A stretch of 64,000 bases of DNA, from the IMG/VR virus record IMGVR_UViG_3300037808_001516, positions 62,001-126,000 of that record. One strand, written 5' to 3'. A program made the position numbers and the translations under genes. Position 1 is the first letter of the stretch. Every line of letters starts with the position of its first letter. Source of the stretch: a virus. The notes beneath the pieces are model-generated. The model was given only the letters and a program-made list of their open reading frames with translations, searched no databases and was not told the origin of the DNA. Positions 1-9,000 of this stretch are shown here, piece after piece.

Positions 1-972
1 CTTGACGCCGTCTTGACAGACCTCGGAAGAAAGCGTCTGGCAGCAGGAAATTTTAGAATTTCTAAGTTCGCGTTGGGAGACGAGGAGGTTAATTATAATC
101 TTTTTAACTCAACTGACTCTAGAGGTTCTGCATTTTACGATCTTGAAATTATGCAGACACCAGTCTTGGAGGCATTCACAAGCGACCAGTCTTTAATGAA
201 GACAAGGTTAATGAGTTTTGCTAGAAACAATATACTTTACATGCCTATGTTAAAGATAAACAACAAGTCGGAAAATCAATCAAGCCAACCAGACAGTGCC
301 ATTCAGGGCTTCACTCTCATGGCGGACAAAGACACTGTGACGCACGATTCTGGAAACGATAGAGGACATAAGCCCGGATTTATTAGTGGAATGATGGGAG
401 ACTCAGCACAAACAACGACTCACATAGCGATCGATCAGGGCATCGACTCCGGTGATGACGGACTAAACATAACTCAAACTCTCGACCCAGGACTGCTTGA
501 GACAGCATTCGTAGTAAAGGTCGACCACAGAATATTGAGACTAGAGTCTTACACTGGGGAGTCCACTTACAATACGCTTACAAATCAATTCATCGATGAC
601 GATGCCATAGCTACATACTACATAATGCAAGGGCAAGAAGGCTCTCCGATCTTAGGACCTAGAGAAGCAGGCTTCAGAATGAGGTCTGATCTTAGAGATT
701 CTAATACCACTGAATTGACTACTATCGGCGGCCACGAGATGTTCGCTGGCCCCCTTGGTAACGTCTTGCGCATTGTACCTAGGGTTTCCAATTCGGCTCA
801 ACAGTCTACGTCTCTTTTCACGGAACTTGGGGCCTCGAAGACAAATCTAGCGACCCGAACCGGAGGAGCGAATATGAGCAATTACAGATACATAGATACC
901 GTAATGAATATTACAGGTATGACCACCGGGTACTCAATTGACGTACCGATAAGAATTATAAAGAAAAGTTAA
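1..972 (+). CDS. virion structural protein, 5' end missing
   Basis: The frame is open from base 1 (reading L-D-A-V-L-T-D-L-G-R), so the true start lies upstream. A TTG at 13 is only an internal candidate. The visible 323 residues have no catalytic motif. They read like a beta-rich phage structural protein: polar, Ser/Thr/Asp/Gly-rich, ending in an alternating hydrophobic stretch (YSIDVPIRIIKKS). The opening, with a predicted terminal domain followed by N-Y-N-L-F-N, resembles virion proteins encoded beside tail genes in marine myophages, but I cannot assign it to a named family. The next two genes follow directly with short gaps and are also structural-looking, so this is probably part of a tail, neck or fibre set. 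Confidence 0.6.
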   Translation, partial: LDAVLTDLGRKRLAAGNFRISKFALGDEEVNYNLFNSTDSRGSAFYDLEIMQTPVLEAFTSDQSLMKTRLMSFARNNILYMPMLKINNKSENQSSQPDSAIQGFTLMADKDTVTHDSGNDRGHKPGFISGMMGDSAQTTTHIAIDQGIDSGDDGLNITQTLDPGLLETAFVVKVDHRILRLESYTGESTYNTLTNQFIDDDAIATYYIMQGQEGSPILGPREAGFRMRSDLRDSNTTELTTIGGHEMFAGPLGNVLRIVPRVSNSAQQSTSLFTELGASKTNLATRTGGANMSNYRYIDTVMNITGMTTGYSIDVPIRIIKKS

Positions 973-986
973 ACTAGGAGATTAAA

Positions 987-2030
987 ATGGCAAATTCTTT
1001 TTTCAAAACACTGACATCCGCGGACCGCACTCAATCACGCACTTTGTTGCACGAGAACATTCCAATTACGGGAACACTACTATCTGGAACTTACAATACC
1101 GATTCCGCAGGAAGAGAGGTTAACGTAAAAGTTTTTTCTCACGGAATGTTTCAGTCTGTGTATGATTATCCATACGCCAGCTCTTCAGCGAATCATATCC
1201 TAGATTTAGCCGCAGGGTTCAGCACCGATGCAAGTTCGGTCTCTTCTTCTGCAACTGCAGCAGCTGCACAGGCGCCGAAGAAGGTAAACATATACAATCA
1301 AATGGCACAGGTACTGGTAGGGTATGACACGGGAAGCAACGTTCGAACATTCGATATTGATGGTAACTTCGCCGACACCGGCACTAAGCATCATGACGTA
1401 ATATTCGTAAACTTTTCTAGGCTCCTTGTTAAGGATGAAATAAAGAAGGGTAGCTTCTCCATAGTGTTAGGCACAGGCTCAGCCTATGCAACGCCTTTCA
1501 GCAACACCCTCACAGTGTCTGACACTGGAGCCGCGACTTCATACCTGTCCAACTCACCTGCAGGTGAGTACGGTTTATTGAAGAGTGGATCCACCAATGT
1601 TGGATTGGTTTACTACCAGGCAGGCGTTGCTGTCTTGACAGGGTCAGTTTTCGGAACGGGATCAAACATGACGTCCACCGGGACTAAAATAGAAGGGTTG
1701 CTGACAGGGTCTTCAATAAACGCAACCGCAGATGCAGTAAGACACAGAATACAGAATATATCCTTCAACAATACAACCGAGCTTAATTCTACAATATTCT
1801 TCTGTAGAGCTAATCACAATGAGTTTAATTACAGTTCTAATCCCACTTATTTGAGTGGGAGTAAGATTGTGGTGAAGGACAATGAGCCCCTTAATCTGCC
1901 TAGATCGTATGTGACAACTGTGGGATTATATTCTCCAGACAATGAACTTATGGCTGTAGCTAAAGTGTCTGAGCCTCTACGCAAGGATCCAACCAACGAA
2001 CTAACATTGAGAGTTCGACTGGATTACTAA
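987..2030 (+). CDS. virion structural protein, paralogue of the next gene
   Basis: 347 residues, ATG preceded by TAGGAG about 8 bases upstream. The protein is Ser/Thr/Gly-rich with no enzyme motif. Its last quarter carries blocks also found in the gene at 2032-3213: an F-N-Y-S-S-N-P-T-Y-L-S block, and a C-terminal pattern V-T-T-V-G-L-Y-S-P-D-N-E-L-M-A-V-A-K followed by a short R-x-R-x-D-Y end. This suggests the two genes arose by duplication and occupy related positions in the particle. I infer a tail, collar or fibre-associated role from the company it keeps. Confidence 0.6.
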   Translation: MANSFFKTLTSADRTQSRTLLHENIPITGTLLSGTYNTDSAGREVNVKVFSHGMFQSVYDYPYASSSANHILDLAAGFSTDASSVSSSATAAAAQAPKKVNIYNQMAQVLVGYDTGSNVRTFDIDGNFADTGTKHHDVIFVNFSRLLVKDEIKKGSFSIVLGTGSAYATPFSNTLTVSDTGAATSYLSNSPAGEYGLLKSGSTNVGLVYYQAGVAVLTGSVFGTGSNMTSTGTKIEGLLTGSSINATADAVRHRIQNISFNNTTELNSTIFFCRANHNEFNYSSNPTYLSGSKIVVKDNEPLNLPRSYVTTVGLYSPDNELMAVAKVSEPLRKDPTNELTLRVRLDY

Positions 2031-2031
2031 A

Positions 2032-3213
2032 ATGAGTTTTAAAAGGTTTCAGCAGAAAGACATAGTGAACAACACTATGGTTGCTAAACCTGAATTTAAT
2101 TTTATAGTTCACAGCGGCAGCACGTTTCTTCAGAGAGAGAGGTCCGTCGACGGCAACTTTTCCAACACAATAAAACATATAGAATCAGGTCATGTAAGTT
2201 TACACGAACTAAACATCAACAGACCTAGTGATTCATTAATCTATTCCTTTATTGAAAAAGACAGCACCAGATATTCATTCAAGACAATAACAACAACAGA
2301 ATTTGATTCTGAATCCACTTTCGGGTTTGGATCTCAAATGACATCTTCTTACCCTGTCAGCGCATCTCTAAGCAGGATATATGTACCAGCAGGTATTGAG
2401 TTTAACACAGGTGGAGTGACAGCCCACGTAAATAAGAAATACATCAGGGCTTTGAAAAACCCCATATCGTCATCAAACGTCTTGGGCCCGTCAAACAAGT
2501 ATGGATCCCTAGGCACTTCCGCGGTCAACATGATCTGCGCCCCTGGTATCTTTGCCGGGTCTGGAATCGACAAGGGCTCGATTGAACTGAACTATTATGT
2601 GACTGGAACATTGGTTGCGACTGCCAAAGATCTATATTCTGATGGAAGGATGATACAAACATACGGTTCAACAACATCCGTTGAAGTGGGAATGGTAGTT
2701 TATAACCAGGGGATTATTTTATTAACGTCTTCAACCAGCCTACATACAAGCACAGATAAGTTTTTCTCACCATCCTCAACGGCCAACCCATCTTGGTTAT
2801 CTTTCGGTACCGGTTTAAAACAGGCCGGCCTATCGCTCTCTCACGGAGATGTAGAAGACTCTTCATATTCTATAAATTTCAAGGGGACTAACAAGATACC
2901 CACACTTACAATGTTTGCATTTTCAGAAAAAGGAGAGCATAACTTTTCTAAGAATCCGACATTTTTATCAAGATCTTCAGGTGAGGTATATTTTCAGAAC
3001 AAAGAGAATTATAGAGAGAGACAGTATCAAATAAAGAAGGTGAATAAATCTCCGTATGCAGACCACCAGGAAGAATTTCAGAACGTGACTTACATTTCAA
3101 AAGTGGGCATATATGACAAAGACAAGAACCTAATAGCTATCGCCTCTCTAGCTAACCCAGTAAAGAACACTGAAAAAAGAGACTTTATGTTCAAGATGAA
3201 GATAGATTTTTAA
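2032..3213 (+). CDS. virion structural protein, paralogue of the previous gene
   Basis: 393 residues. Starts one base after the stop of the previous gene, so translation is probably coupled. The C-terminal region matches its neighbour: H-N-F-S-K-N-P-T-F-L-S, then Y-I-S-K-V-G-I-Y-D-K-D-K-N-L-I-A-I-A-S-L-A-N-P and a terminal M-K-I-D-F. The middle is beta-rich and polar. There is no signal peptide, membrane segment or catalytic motif. Together with the two upstream genes it looks like a set of particle proteins built on a common C-terminal module. Exact position in the virion is unknown. Confidence 0.6.
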   Translation: MSFKRFQQKDIVNNTMVAKPEFNFIVHSGSTFLQRERSVDGNFSNTIKHIESGHVSLHELNINRPSDSLIYSFIEKDSTRYSFKTITTTEFDSESTFGFGSQMTSSYPVSASLSRIYVPAGIEFNTGGVTAHVNKKYIRALKNPISSSNVLGPSNKYGSLGTSAVNMICAPGIFAGSGIDKGSIELNYYVTGTLVATAKDLYSDGRMIQTYGSTTSVEVGMVVYNQGIILLTSSTSLHTSTDKFFSPSSTANPSWLSFGTGLKQAGLSLSHGDVEDSSYSINFKGTNKIPTLTMFAFSEKGEHNFSKNPTFLSRSSGEVYFQNKENYRERQYQIKKVNKSPYADHQEEFQNVTYISKVGIYDKDKNLIAIASLANPVKNTEKRDFMFKMKIDF

Positions 3214-3881
3214 TGGATATTCTAAAGAAGAAGATGAAGTTTTTGGCAACAAAGTTGTCCGCTTTGCAGTCCGAGTTCTCCGTCTCTAGAGAAATATTCG
3301 AATTGGCCTCACGAGAAGTTGATAGCATGTTTAAGCAGAAATACTTTCCAGAATCTTCGATGGTAGAAGAAGAAAAAAATAAGGACTTGGAAGAGTATGA
3401 CCCTGATCAGGACCAAGAACAGGAAGAAGTTAAGGCAGAACCAGCCCCGCCGGAACCTCCAAACCCAGAAGACATGCCAGAGCAACAATCAGCGCTGAAG
3501 GACGCATCTCCAGAAGTAAAAAAGATGTTTAAAAAAATAGCATCTCAGTGTCACCCGGACAAGTTGCAAGATATGGACGATGGGTTTGAAAAAACAAAAA
3601 AAGAACAACTCTACCAAAAAGCAAGACAAGCACTGGAAAACAATGATGTACTGATAATGGCAGATGTCGCCAACGAACTTGGGGTTGAGATACCTGAAAT
3701 AACCGAAACGCAACTAAAACAGACTGAACAGAAAATTATTTCTATAAAAAAAGAACTATCAATGATAGAATCAACAGCAGTGTGGCACTGGTTCTTCACA
3801 GAGGACCCCGCAAGAAAAGATGACATTTTAAAACAATTATTTCAAGTGATGTATGAAGAACAACAAAACGCTAGGTCTTGA
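3213..3881 (+). CDS. J-domain (DnaJ-like) co-chaperone protein
   Basis: 222 residues; its ATG shares the last A of the preceding TAA. Residues 1-45 are helical and coiled-coil-like, 50-95 form an acidic, proline-rich linker, and 95-155 read as a J domain with the diagnostic His-Pro-Asp at 114-116 (SQCHPDK). J domains stimulate the ATPase of DnaK/Hsp70, so the protein could recruit host DnaK to virion assembly or to replication complexes. The J domain is internal rather than N-terminal, and the zinc-finger and client domains of true DnaJ are missing. The tail (VWHWFFTEDPARK) is unrecognised. The gene end overlaps the next gene by 29 bases. Confidence 0.75.
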   Translation: MDILKKKMKFLATKLSALQSEFSVSREIFELASREVDSMFKQKYFPESSMVEEEKNKDLEEYDPDQDQEQEEVKAEPAPPEPPNPEDMPEQQSALKDASPEVKKMFKKIASQCHPDKLQDMDDGFEKTKKEQLYQKARQALENNDVLIMADVANELGVEIPEITETQLKQTEQKIISIKKELSMIESTAVWHWFFTEDPARKDDILKQLFQVMYEEQQNARS

Positions 3882-4398
3882 CATTTCAACTTCTATTACC
3901 GGAGCGACGGTCATGCAAGACAGTAAAATACTAGAAACAGTGTTCTGGGACACCAGAAACAAAAGAAAGTTTCCTACCTTCTATGAAAAAGCAAAGTTTA
4001 TTAAAGAAAATATCTTGACAATAAAAAAGAAACATGGTATAACTAATATATACATCGAGCAATCTTTGCAATCATTCCGCTCGGGATTCTCTTCAGCGCA
4101 GACTTTGTCGACGCTAGCCAGGTTCAACGGTGTCGTGTCGTGGTTCTGCTTTGAGATATTCGGAATCCAACCAGAAATGATTGCAGCAACATCCGCCAGA
4201 AAACAAGCAGGTGTCGGCATCAAGCGTGGCGATAATGCTAAAGAAAAGGTTTTACAATTTGTTATTGACAACTTCCCACAAATTGAGATACAATATACAA
4301 AACACGGAAATCCAAAACCGGGCACACTAGACATGTGTGATAGTATTGTAATCGCTTTAGCGGGAGATAGACTTGTCAGAGAAGCTCAAATTACTTAA
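3853..4398 (+). CDS. RuvC-like Holliday junction resolvase
   Basis: 181 residues, starting inside the end of the J-domain gene. The RNase H-fold acidic residues of RuvC-type resolvases are in place: D10 in LGLDIS, E69 in IYIEQS, and D160/D163 in LDMCDSIVIA. The length is close to bacterial RuvC (about 170). Such phage enzymes cut four-way or branched DNA, resolving recombination intermediates or trimming DNA before packaging, which T4 does with the unrelated endonuclease VII. The primase gene overlaps its 3' end, so it belongs to a DNA-processing group. A nearby alternative within the same fold would be a different RNase H-like nuclease. Confidence 0.8.
   Translation: MKNNKTLGLDISTSITGATVMQDSKILETVFWDTRNKRKFPTFYEKAKFIKENILTIKKKHGITNIYIEQSLQSFRSGFSSAQTLSTLARFNGVVSWFCFEIFGIQPEMIAATSARKQAGVGIKRGDNAKEKVLQFVIDNFPQIEIQYTKHGNPKPGTLDMCDSIVIALAGDRLVREAQIT
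4015..4043 (+). promoter_or_regulatory. candidate sigma70 promoter inside the resolvase gene
   Basis: TTGACA at 4015-4020 and TATAAC at 4038-4043 with a 17-base spacer, and TGG just before the -10 (extended -10 form). It lies about 330 bases upstream of the primase. Being inside a coding region it could be chance, but it matches 11 of 12 consensus bases. Confidence 0.4.
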
Positions 4399-5290
4399 GA
4401 AAGCTCTAGGCCACTGTTGGTCTAATGAAGATGAACACCAGTTCAGTTGTCCAAAATGTAACCATCATAAGCTAAAATTATCGGTCAACATAGATAAGGA
4501 TGTGTTCAAGTGCTGGATCTGTGACTACTCTGGAACAAAGATATCGCAACTAATTAGACAGTGTACACCAGCCTATTACGCTGACTGGAGACAGTTGGCG
4601 GGAGAACTCGACCTTGCGAAATACGACACTATATTCGCAGAGCATGTGCCTGAGCCTCCGCAAATAATAGATCTACCAGAAAATTTCCAAACACTAACAG
4701 GTAAAAAGACAAGACTCAAAAGGAGAGCCCTAGGTTATCTTTACTCTCGCGGCTTTACAGATAGAGATATTTTGACTTGGAAGATTGGTTTCTGTGATTA
4801 CGGAGAGTATCAAGACAGAGTTATCATCCCAAGTTTTGATGACGATGGTAATGTTAATTTCTTTGTGGCGAGATCATATACAGACGATTGGATGAAATAC
4901 AAAAACCCAAGAGTCAGTAAGGATATTATCTTCAATGACCTCAACATTGATTGGGATGATGATGTAATCTTGGCTGAAGGCGTGTTCGATGCAATGAAGT
5001 GTAAGAATGCCGTTCCACTGCTTGGTTCGACTCTGAGGGAAAACTCAAGACTATTCCAGAAGATATGCGATCGCAAGCCTGATGTATACTTGGCTTTGGA
5101 TGAAGATGCCAAAGGGAAAGAGTTTGGGATAGCAAACAAATTGAGAGAATACGGCATTAAAGTTATGTCCATCGATGTCAGCGGCTATTCGGACATTGGA
5201 GAGATGCCACAAGAGGTGGTAGAACAGCGAAAACAAAATGCGGATATTGTATCCGATTTAGACTATTTACATTATAAATTAGATTTTTAA
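4373..5290 (+). CDS. DNA primase, zinc finger plus Toprim
   Basis: About 305 residues from a TTG start that overlaps the 3' end of the resolvase gene. A Cys4 zinc-binding module is visible at C26/C29 and C47/C50 (SCPKC and KCWIC). The middle and C-terminal parts contain a Toprim-type core: V-I-L-A-E-G-V-F-D-A-M with the catalytic glutamate, then Y-L-A-L-D-E-D-A-K-G as the DxD-like metal site. This is the layout of DnaG and T7 gp4-type primases, which make RNA primers for lagging-strand synthesis. The helicase is separate (51219-52595), as in T4, so primase and helicase are not fused. I see no in-frame ATG that would keep the zinc finger intact. Confidence 0.82.
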   Translation: MSEKLKLLKKALGHCWSNEDEHQFSCPKCNHHKLKLSVNIDKDVFKCWICDYSGTKISQLIRQCTPAYYADWRQLAGELDLAKYDTIFAEHVPEPPQIIDLPENFQTLTGKKTRLKRRALGYLYSRGFTDRDILTWKIGFCDYGEYQDRVIIPSFDDDGNVNFFVARSYTDDWMKYKNPRVSKDIIFNDLNIDWDDDVILAEGVFDAMKCKNAVPLLGSTLRENSRLFQKICDRKPDVYLALDEDAKGKEFGIANKLREYGIKVMSIDVSGYSDIGEMPQEVVEQRKQNADIVSDLDYLHYKLDF

Positions 5291-5302
5291 AGGAGTTTTA
5301 TA

Positions 5303-5533
5303 ATGAAAAAATCAGAACTGAAGAGAATGATAGCAGAAGAAGTTTCCAGAATAACCGAGTCCGCCGGCTCGGTTCGTCATGACCTAAGGTATATCAAAGA
5401 GATAATTGAAGAAATCGGCGCCAACCCCGACACCGGTCCCACCGCCCTAGACTTCCAAAATATCATGGGGCATTGCAAAAGAGCGCTGCAGCGACTAGCC
5501 GACCGGGAAAAATATCAAAATCCGGCAAAATAA
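5303..5533 (+). CDS. small protein with KKSELK-type N-terminal signature
   Basis: 76 residues, good Shine-Dalgarno (AAAGGAG). The first 20 residues (MKKSELKRMIAEEVSRITES) resemble the starts of the genes at 5555, 5862 and 17061. The rest is helical with no known motif. I-T-E followed by S fits the loose [LIV]-x-E/[AGS] cleavage pattern of T4-type prohead proteases, so it may be a prohead-internal protein, though this is inference. It could equally be a small DNA-metabolism accessory, given its place between primase and the Mre11-Rad50 fusion. Confidence 0.6.
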   Translation: MKKSELKRMIAEEVSRITESAGSVRHDLRYIKEIIEEIGANPDTGPTALDFQNIMGHCKRALQRLADREKYQNPAK

Positions 5534-5554
5534 CAAAAAAGGAGAAAATCATAA

Positions 5555-5818
5555 ATGAACAAAACACAACTAAAAAGACTAATAAAAGAAGAAACTAAAA
5601 AAGTATTAAATGAGAGAGGAAACTCCAAACAGAATGCCATGCACAATGCAAGGAGAGCACTTGAAACAGAAGATGTTAAATGGCTAAAAGATGCACTTTT
5701 ACGTTTAATGAATGAGATGGCCGGCTTAGACCCGGAGCTAAAATTTTATCTACCAAAGAAAGAAGAGCCACAGTGTCATGATACACCATTCGGCCCGTTG
5801 TGCCCGGACGATGATTGA
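5555..5818 (+). CDS. small protein with KKSELK-type N-terminal signature
   Basis: 87 residues, SD AAAAGGAG. N-terminus MNKTQLKRLIKEETKKVLNE is the same type of amphipathic, K/E-rich leader as in the neighbouring small genes. The middle is helical and the C-terminus holds two cysteines and an acidic DDD tail. I do not recognise a family. The shared leader is the main information, pointing to a common targeting or interaction signal. Confidence 0.55.
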   Translation: MNKTQLKRLIKEETKKVLNERGNSKQNAMHNARRALETEDVKWLKDALLRLMNEMAGLDPELKFYLPKKEEPQCHDTPFGPLCPDDD

Positions 5819-5861
5819 TCAAGCACGGAATAGAGTCAAAACAAGCAACAGGAGAACAATA

Positions 5862-6032
5862 ATGGAACTTACAAAAAGAAGACTAAAAGAAATAATCGCA
5901 GAAGAGATGAACCACTTAGCAGAAACAGGCGACCTCAACATGATTACCGAATCAGAAAAGAAAGCATTCGCTATCATTCTTGAGAAGCTTACACCAACTC
6001 AACTTGAGACCCTCGGCCTCAAAAGAATTTAG
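5862..6032 (+). CDS. small protein with KKSELK-type N-terminal signature
   Basis: 56 residues. I chose the ATG at 5862 because an AGGAG sits just upstream and the leader (MELTKRRLKEIIAEEMNHLA) then aligns with the other small proteins. A longer frame beginning at 5778 would overlap the previous gene in another frame. Helical throughout. L-A-E/T and I-T-E/S occur after the leader. Function unknown. It ends just before the strong promoter at 6033. Confidence 0.55.
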   Translation: MELTKRRLKEIIAEEMNHLAETGDLNMITESEKKAFAIILEKLTPTQLETLGLKRI

Positions 6033-6061
6033 TTGACACCCCTACCAAACCCTGCTATACT
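6033..6061 (+). promoter_or_regulatory. sigma70 promoter for the Mre11-Rad50 fusion gene
   Basis: TTGACA at 6033-6038, 17-base spacer, TATACT at 6056-6061, about 30 bases before the start codon at 6092. The element begins at the base after the previous stop codon, so it is intergenic. It suggests transcription by host RNA polymerase early in infection. Confidence 0.8.
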
Positions 6062-6091
6062 TGTATCATAACAATTATTCACGGAGAATAA

Positions 6092-9000
6092 ATGAGATTT
6101 GCTCACATTGCGGACACCCATATCCGAAACCTAAAATACCATTTTGAATACAAAGATGTATTTCAACAACTTTATAAATCACTAAAAGAAGAAAAGGTGG
6201 ACTACATTATCCACTGCGGAGACATCGCACACACCAAGACACAAATCTCACCAGAGTTTGTGGACATGTGCAGAGACTTCTTCCAGAACCTTGCAGCCAT
6301 CGCACCAACCTACATCATCCTAGGTAATCACGACGGCAACCTTCGCAACGGTTCTAGGCAAGACGCTCTTTCCCCTATTGCAAAGGCAATCAATGACCCA
6401 AATCTCATCCTGTTAAAGAACGCCGGAGAGACAAAAATCAATGATAAGTTTTGTCTAAATGTTTTATCTGTATTTGATGAGGAAAACTGGACCGAACCAA
6501 CAGACTACAACCTAGTTAACATAGCGTTATATCACGGCGCTATTGATAAATCCAAAACAGACAGCAACTGGACACTAGGCGGCGACCATAGTATCGAAAT
6601 CTTTGAAGAGTTTGACTTTGGCTTTCTTGGGGATATTCACAAAACACAAAAGTTAGATAAGGAAGGTCGTATCTGGTATGCTGGCTCTACAGTTCAACAA
6701 AATTTTGGTGAGTCATTGGATAAAGGTTATCTACTTTGGGATATTGAAAGTAAAGACAATTTTACCAATAGACTCATTACCTTCAATAACCCAAAGCCTT
6801 TCATTACTCTTCCTCTAAGTGAGAAGGGCAATCTGCCAAGACTAAAGCCACCAGAAGGTGCACGTCTTCGTATCGTATCTGAGAGTAATGTATCTCTGGA
6901 CAAGGTTCGTAAGGCCGTCGACATTGCAAAATTTAAGTACAATCCTGAGTCGGTAACTTATCTTAACAGGGCTGCCGGTAAACAAATCAAAGTAGCAGCA
7001 CCAGAAGGTCTAGAGAAACAAGACTTACGAGACATCAAGACACAGGAAACTCTAATGGCTGAGTATCTAAAAGAATACGAGTCGACAGAAGAAGTTCTAG
7101 AGAAAGTTTATAAACTAAACAAAGAATTCAACAAGCAAATTGAAGAGAACGAAGACGTAATGAGGAATGTCAATTGGTCACTTCAGAGTTTGGAGTGGGA
7201 CAACCTATTCAACTACGCAGAAGGAAACAGGATTGACTTTACCAAATTAGAAGGTATCGTTGGTATCTTTGGGAAGAATTACTCAGGCAAGTCTTCTATT
7301 GTGGATACTTTGCTTTACTCTATGTATAACTCTACCTCGAAGTCTATTCGAAAGAACTTAAACATTATCAACCAAAACAAAGATGAATGTGTTGCCACAG
7401 CAACCATCAAGGTTGATGGAACAGACTACATCATAGAACGAAAGTCAAACAAGTACACAAAGCGCCTAAAGGGTGTAGAGACTCAGGAGGCAACGACGGA
7501 CTTAGAATTCTACTCAAAAGACGCGATGGGCAATCACACGGGACTCAACGGCACATCGAGACAAGATACTGACAAGAATGTGCGAAGATACTTCGGGACT
7601 CTACCGGACTTCCTCGCAACCTCCATGGCCTCTCAGTTGGACTCGTTGTCTTTTATCAACGAGGGTTCAACAAAAAGAAAAGAGTTTCTGGCCAAGTTCT
7701 TAGATTTGGAAATCTTTGATAAGAAGTTCAAGATGGCAAAGGAAGCTTCGGCCGAAATCAAAGCGTCTCTCAAGAGGCTCGAAGGTATCGACTTTGATGG
7801 AAACATCAAGGACATCAAATCGGAAATCACCAAGGGAGAGCTTGCAATCGAAAAGAACAAAGCAATCTGCAGCACCCTCAAAGAAGAGCTAGGAGACTTA
7901 TCACAAGCTCTAAACGACCTTCAGAATAAGATTGCATCAGTTCCAGCAGACGTCATAGACCCTGTGATGACATCACGGGCCATAGCGAACAAGCAGCAAG
8001 TGATACTACAGACCACAGCTCAGAAGACTGAGGCTCAACAGCTACTAATGGAGAACGAGACAAAATTTGAAAAGATAGACACGTTTCTCGCAGCATTCGA
8101 AGTAGATTCATACCGAAAGAAGAAAGAACTTATCGATTCTAGTTCTGAAGATCTTGAATTGTTGCTTGCTCAAATGGAGAGTGAATCTAAGAAGAAGAGT
8201 AGAAATAGAGAAAAACAAGACCTACTATCACAAGTGCCTTGCGGGTCACAATTTCCCACTTGCAAGTTCATCAAGGATGCGCACCAAGCAGTCGATTTGA
8301 TTCAGATATCTGAAAAGAAGATGAGTTCTATGTCTAAAGATATCAATTCTTTAGGAGAGAAAATTTCTTCACTGGAGCCTTTGAAGGTGGCAAGCCATCT
8401 TGATAAGTACAATCAACTGGTGGAGAAGAGAAATCAAATAGCAACAACAATCGCAAACAGCAAGCTCGTTGTTGAACGCGCAGACAGCTCCCTGTTCAAG
8501 GAGCAGGTTGAATTAGATGAGCTTAATACCAAGGCAAACTTGTACGAAGAAAACAAGGAAGCTATCGAAAACCTAAAACAACTCCTATCAGATAGAGACA
8601 ATTTGAAGGAACAGGCATTATCGAAAGAAAGGGAGCTTACATCATGCGATCAGAGAATTATGCAGCTTCATAAGAAGCACGGCTCATCAGAGCAAAAGCT
8701 GGTTCACATGCAACAACAACACAAGGAGTTTCAAGAACTAGAAGAGAACTTTGCTGCCTATCACTTGTTCATGGTTTGCTGCCATCCCAATGGTGTTTCT
8801 TATGAAATCATAAAGGAGAGGTTGCCTTACATCAACCAAGAAATCTCCAAGATCTTGACAAACATTGTAGACTTCGAGGTCTTTATCTCTAACAATGAGG
8901 ACAAGCTTGACATCTTTATCAAGCACCCAAGCCACGACCCTCGTCCATTAGAGATGGGATCTGGTGCAGAGAAGACAATCGCATCAATGGCCATTCGACT

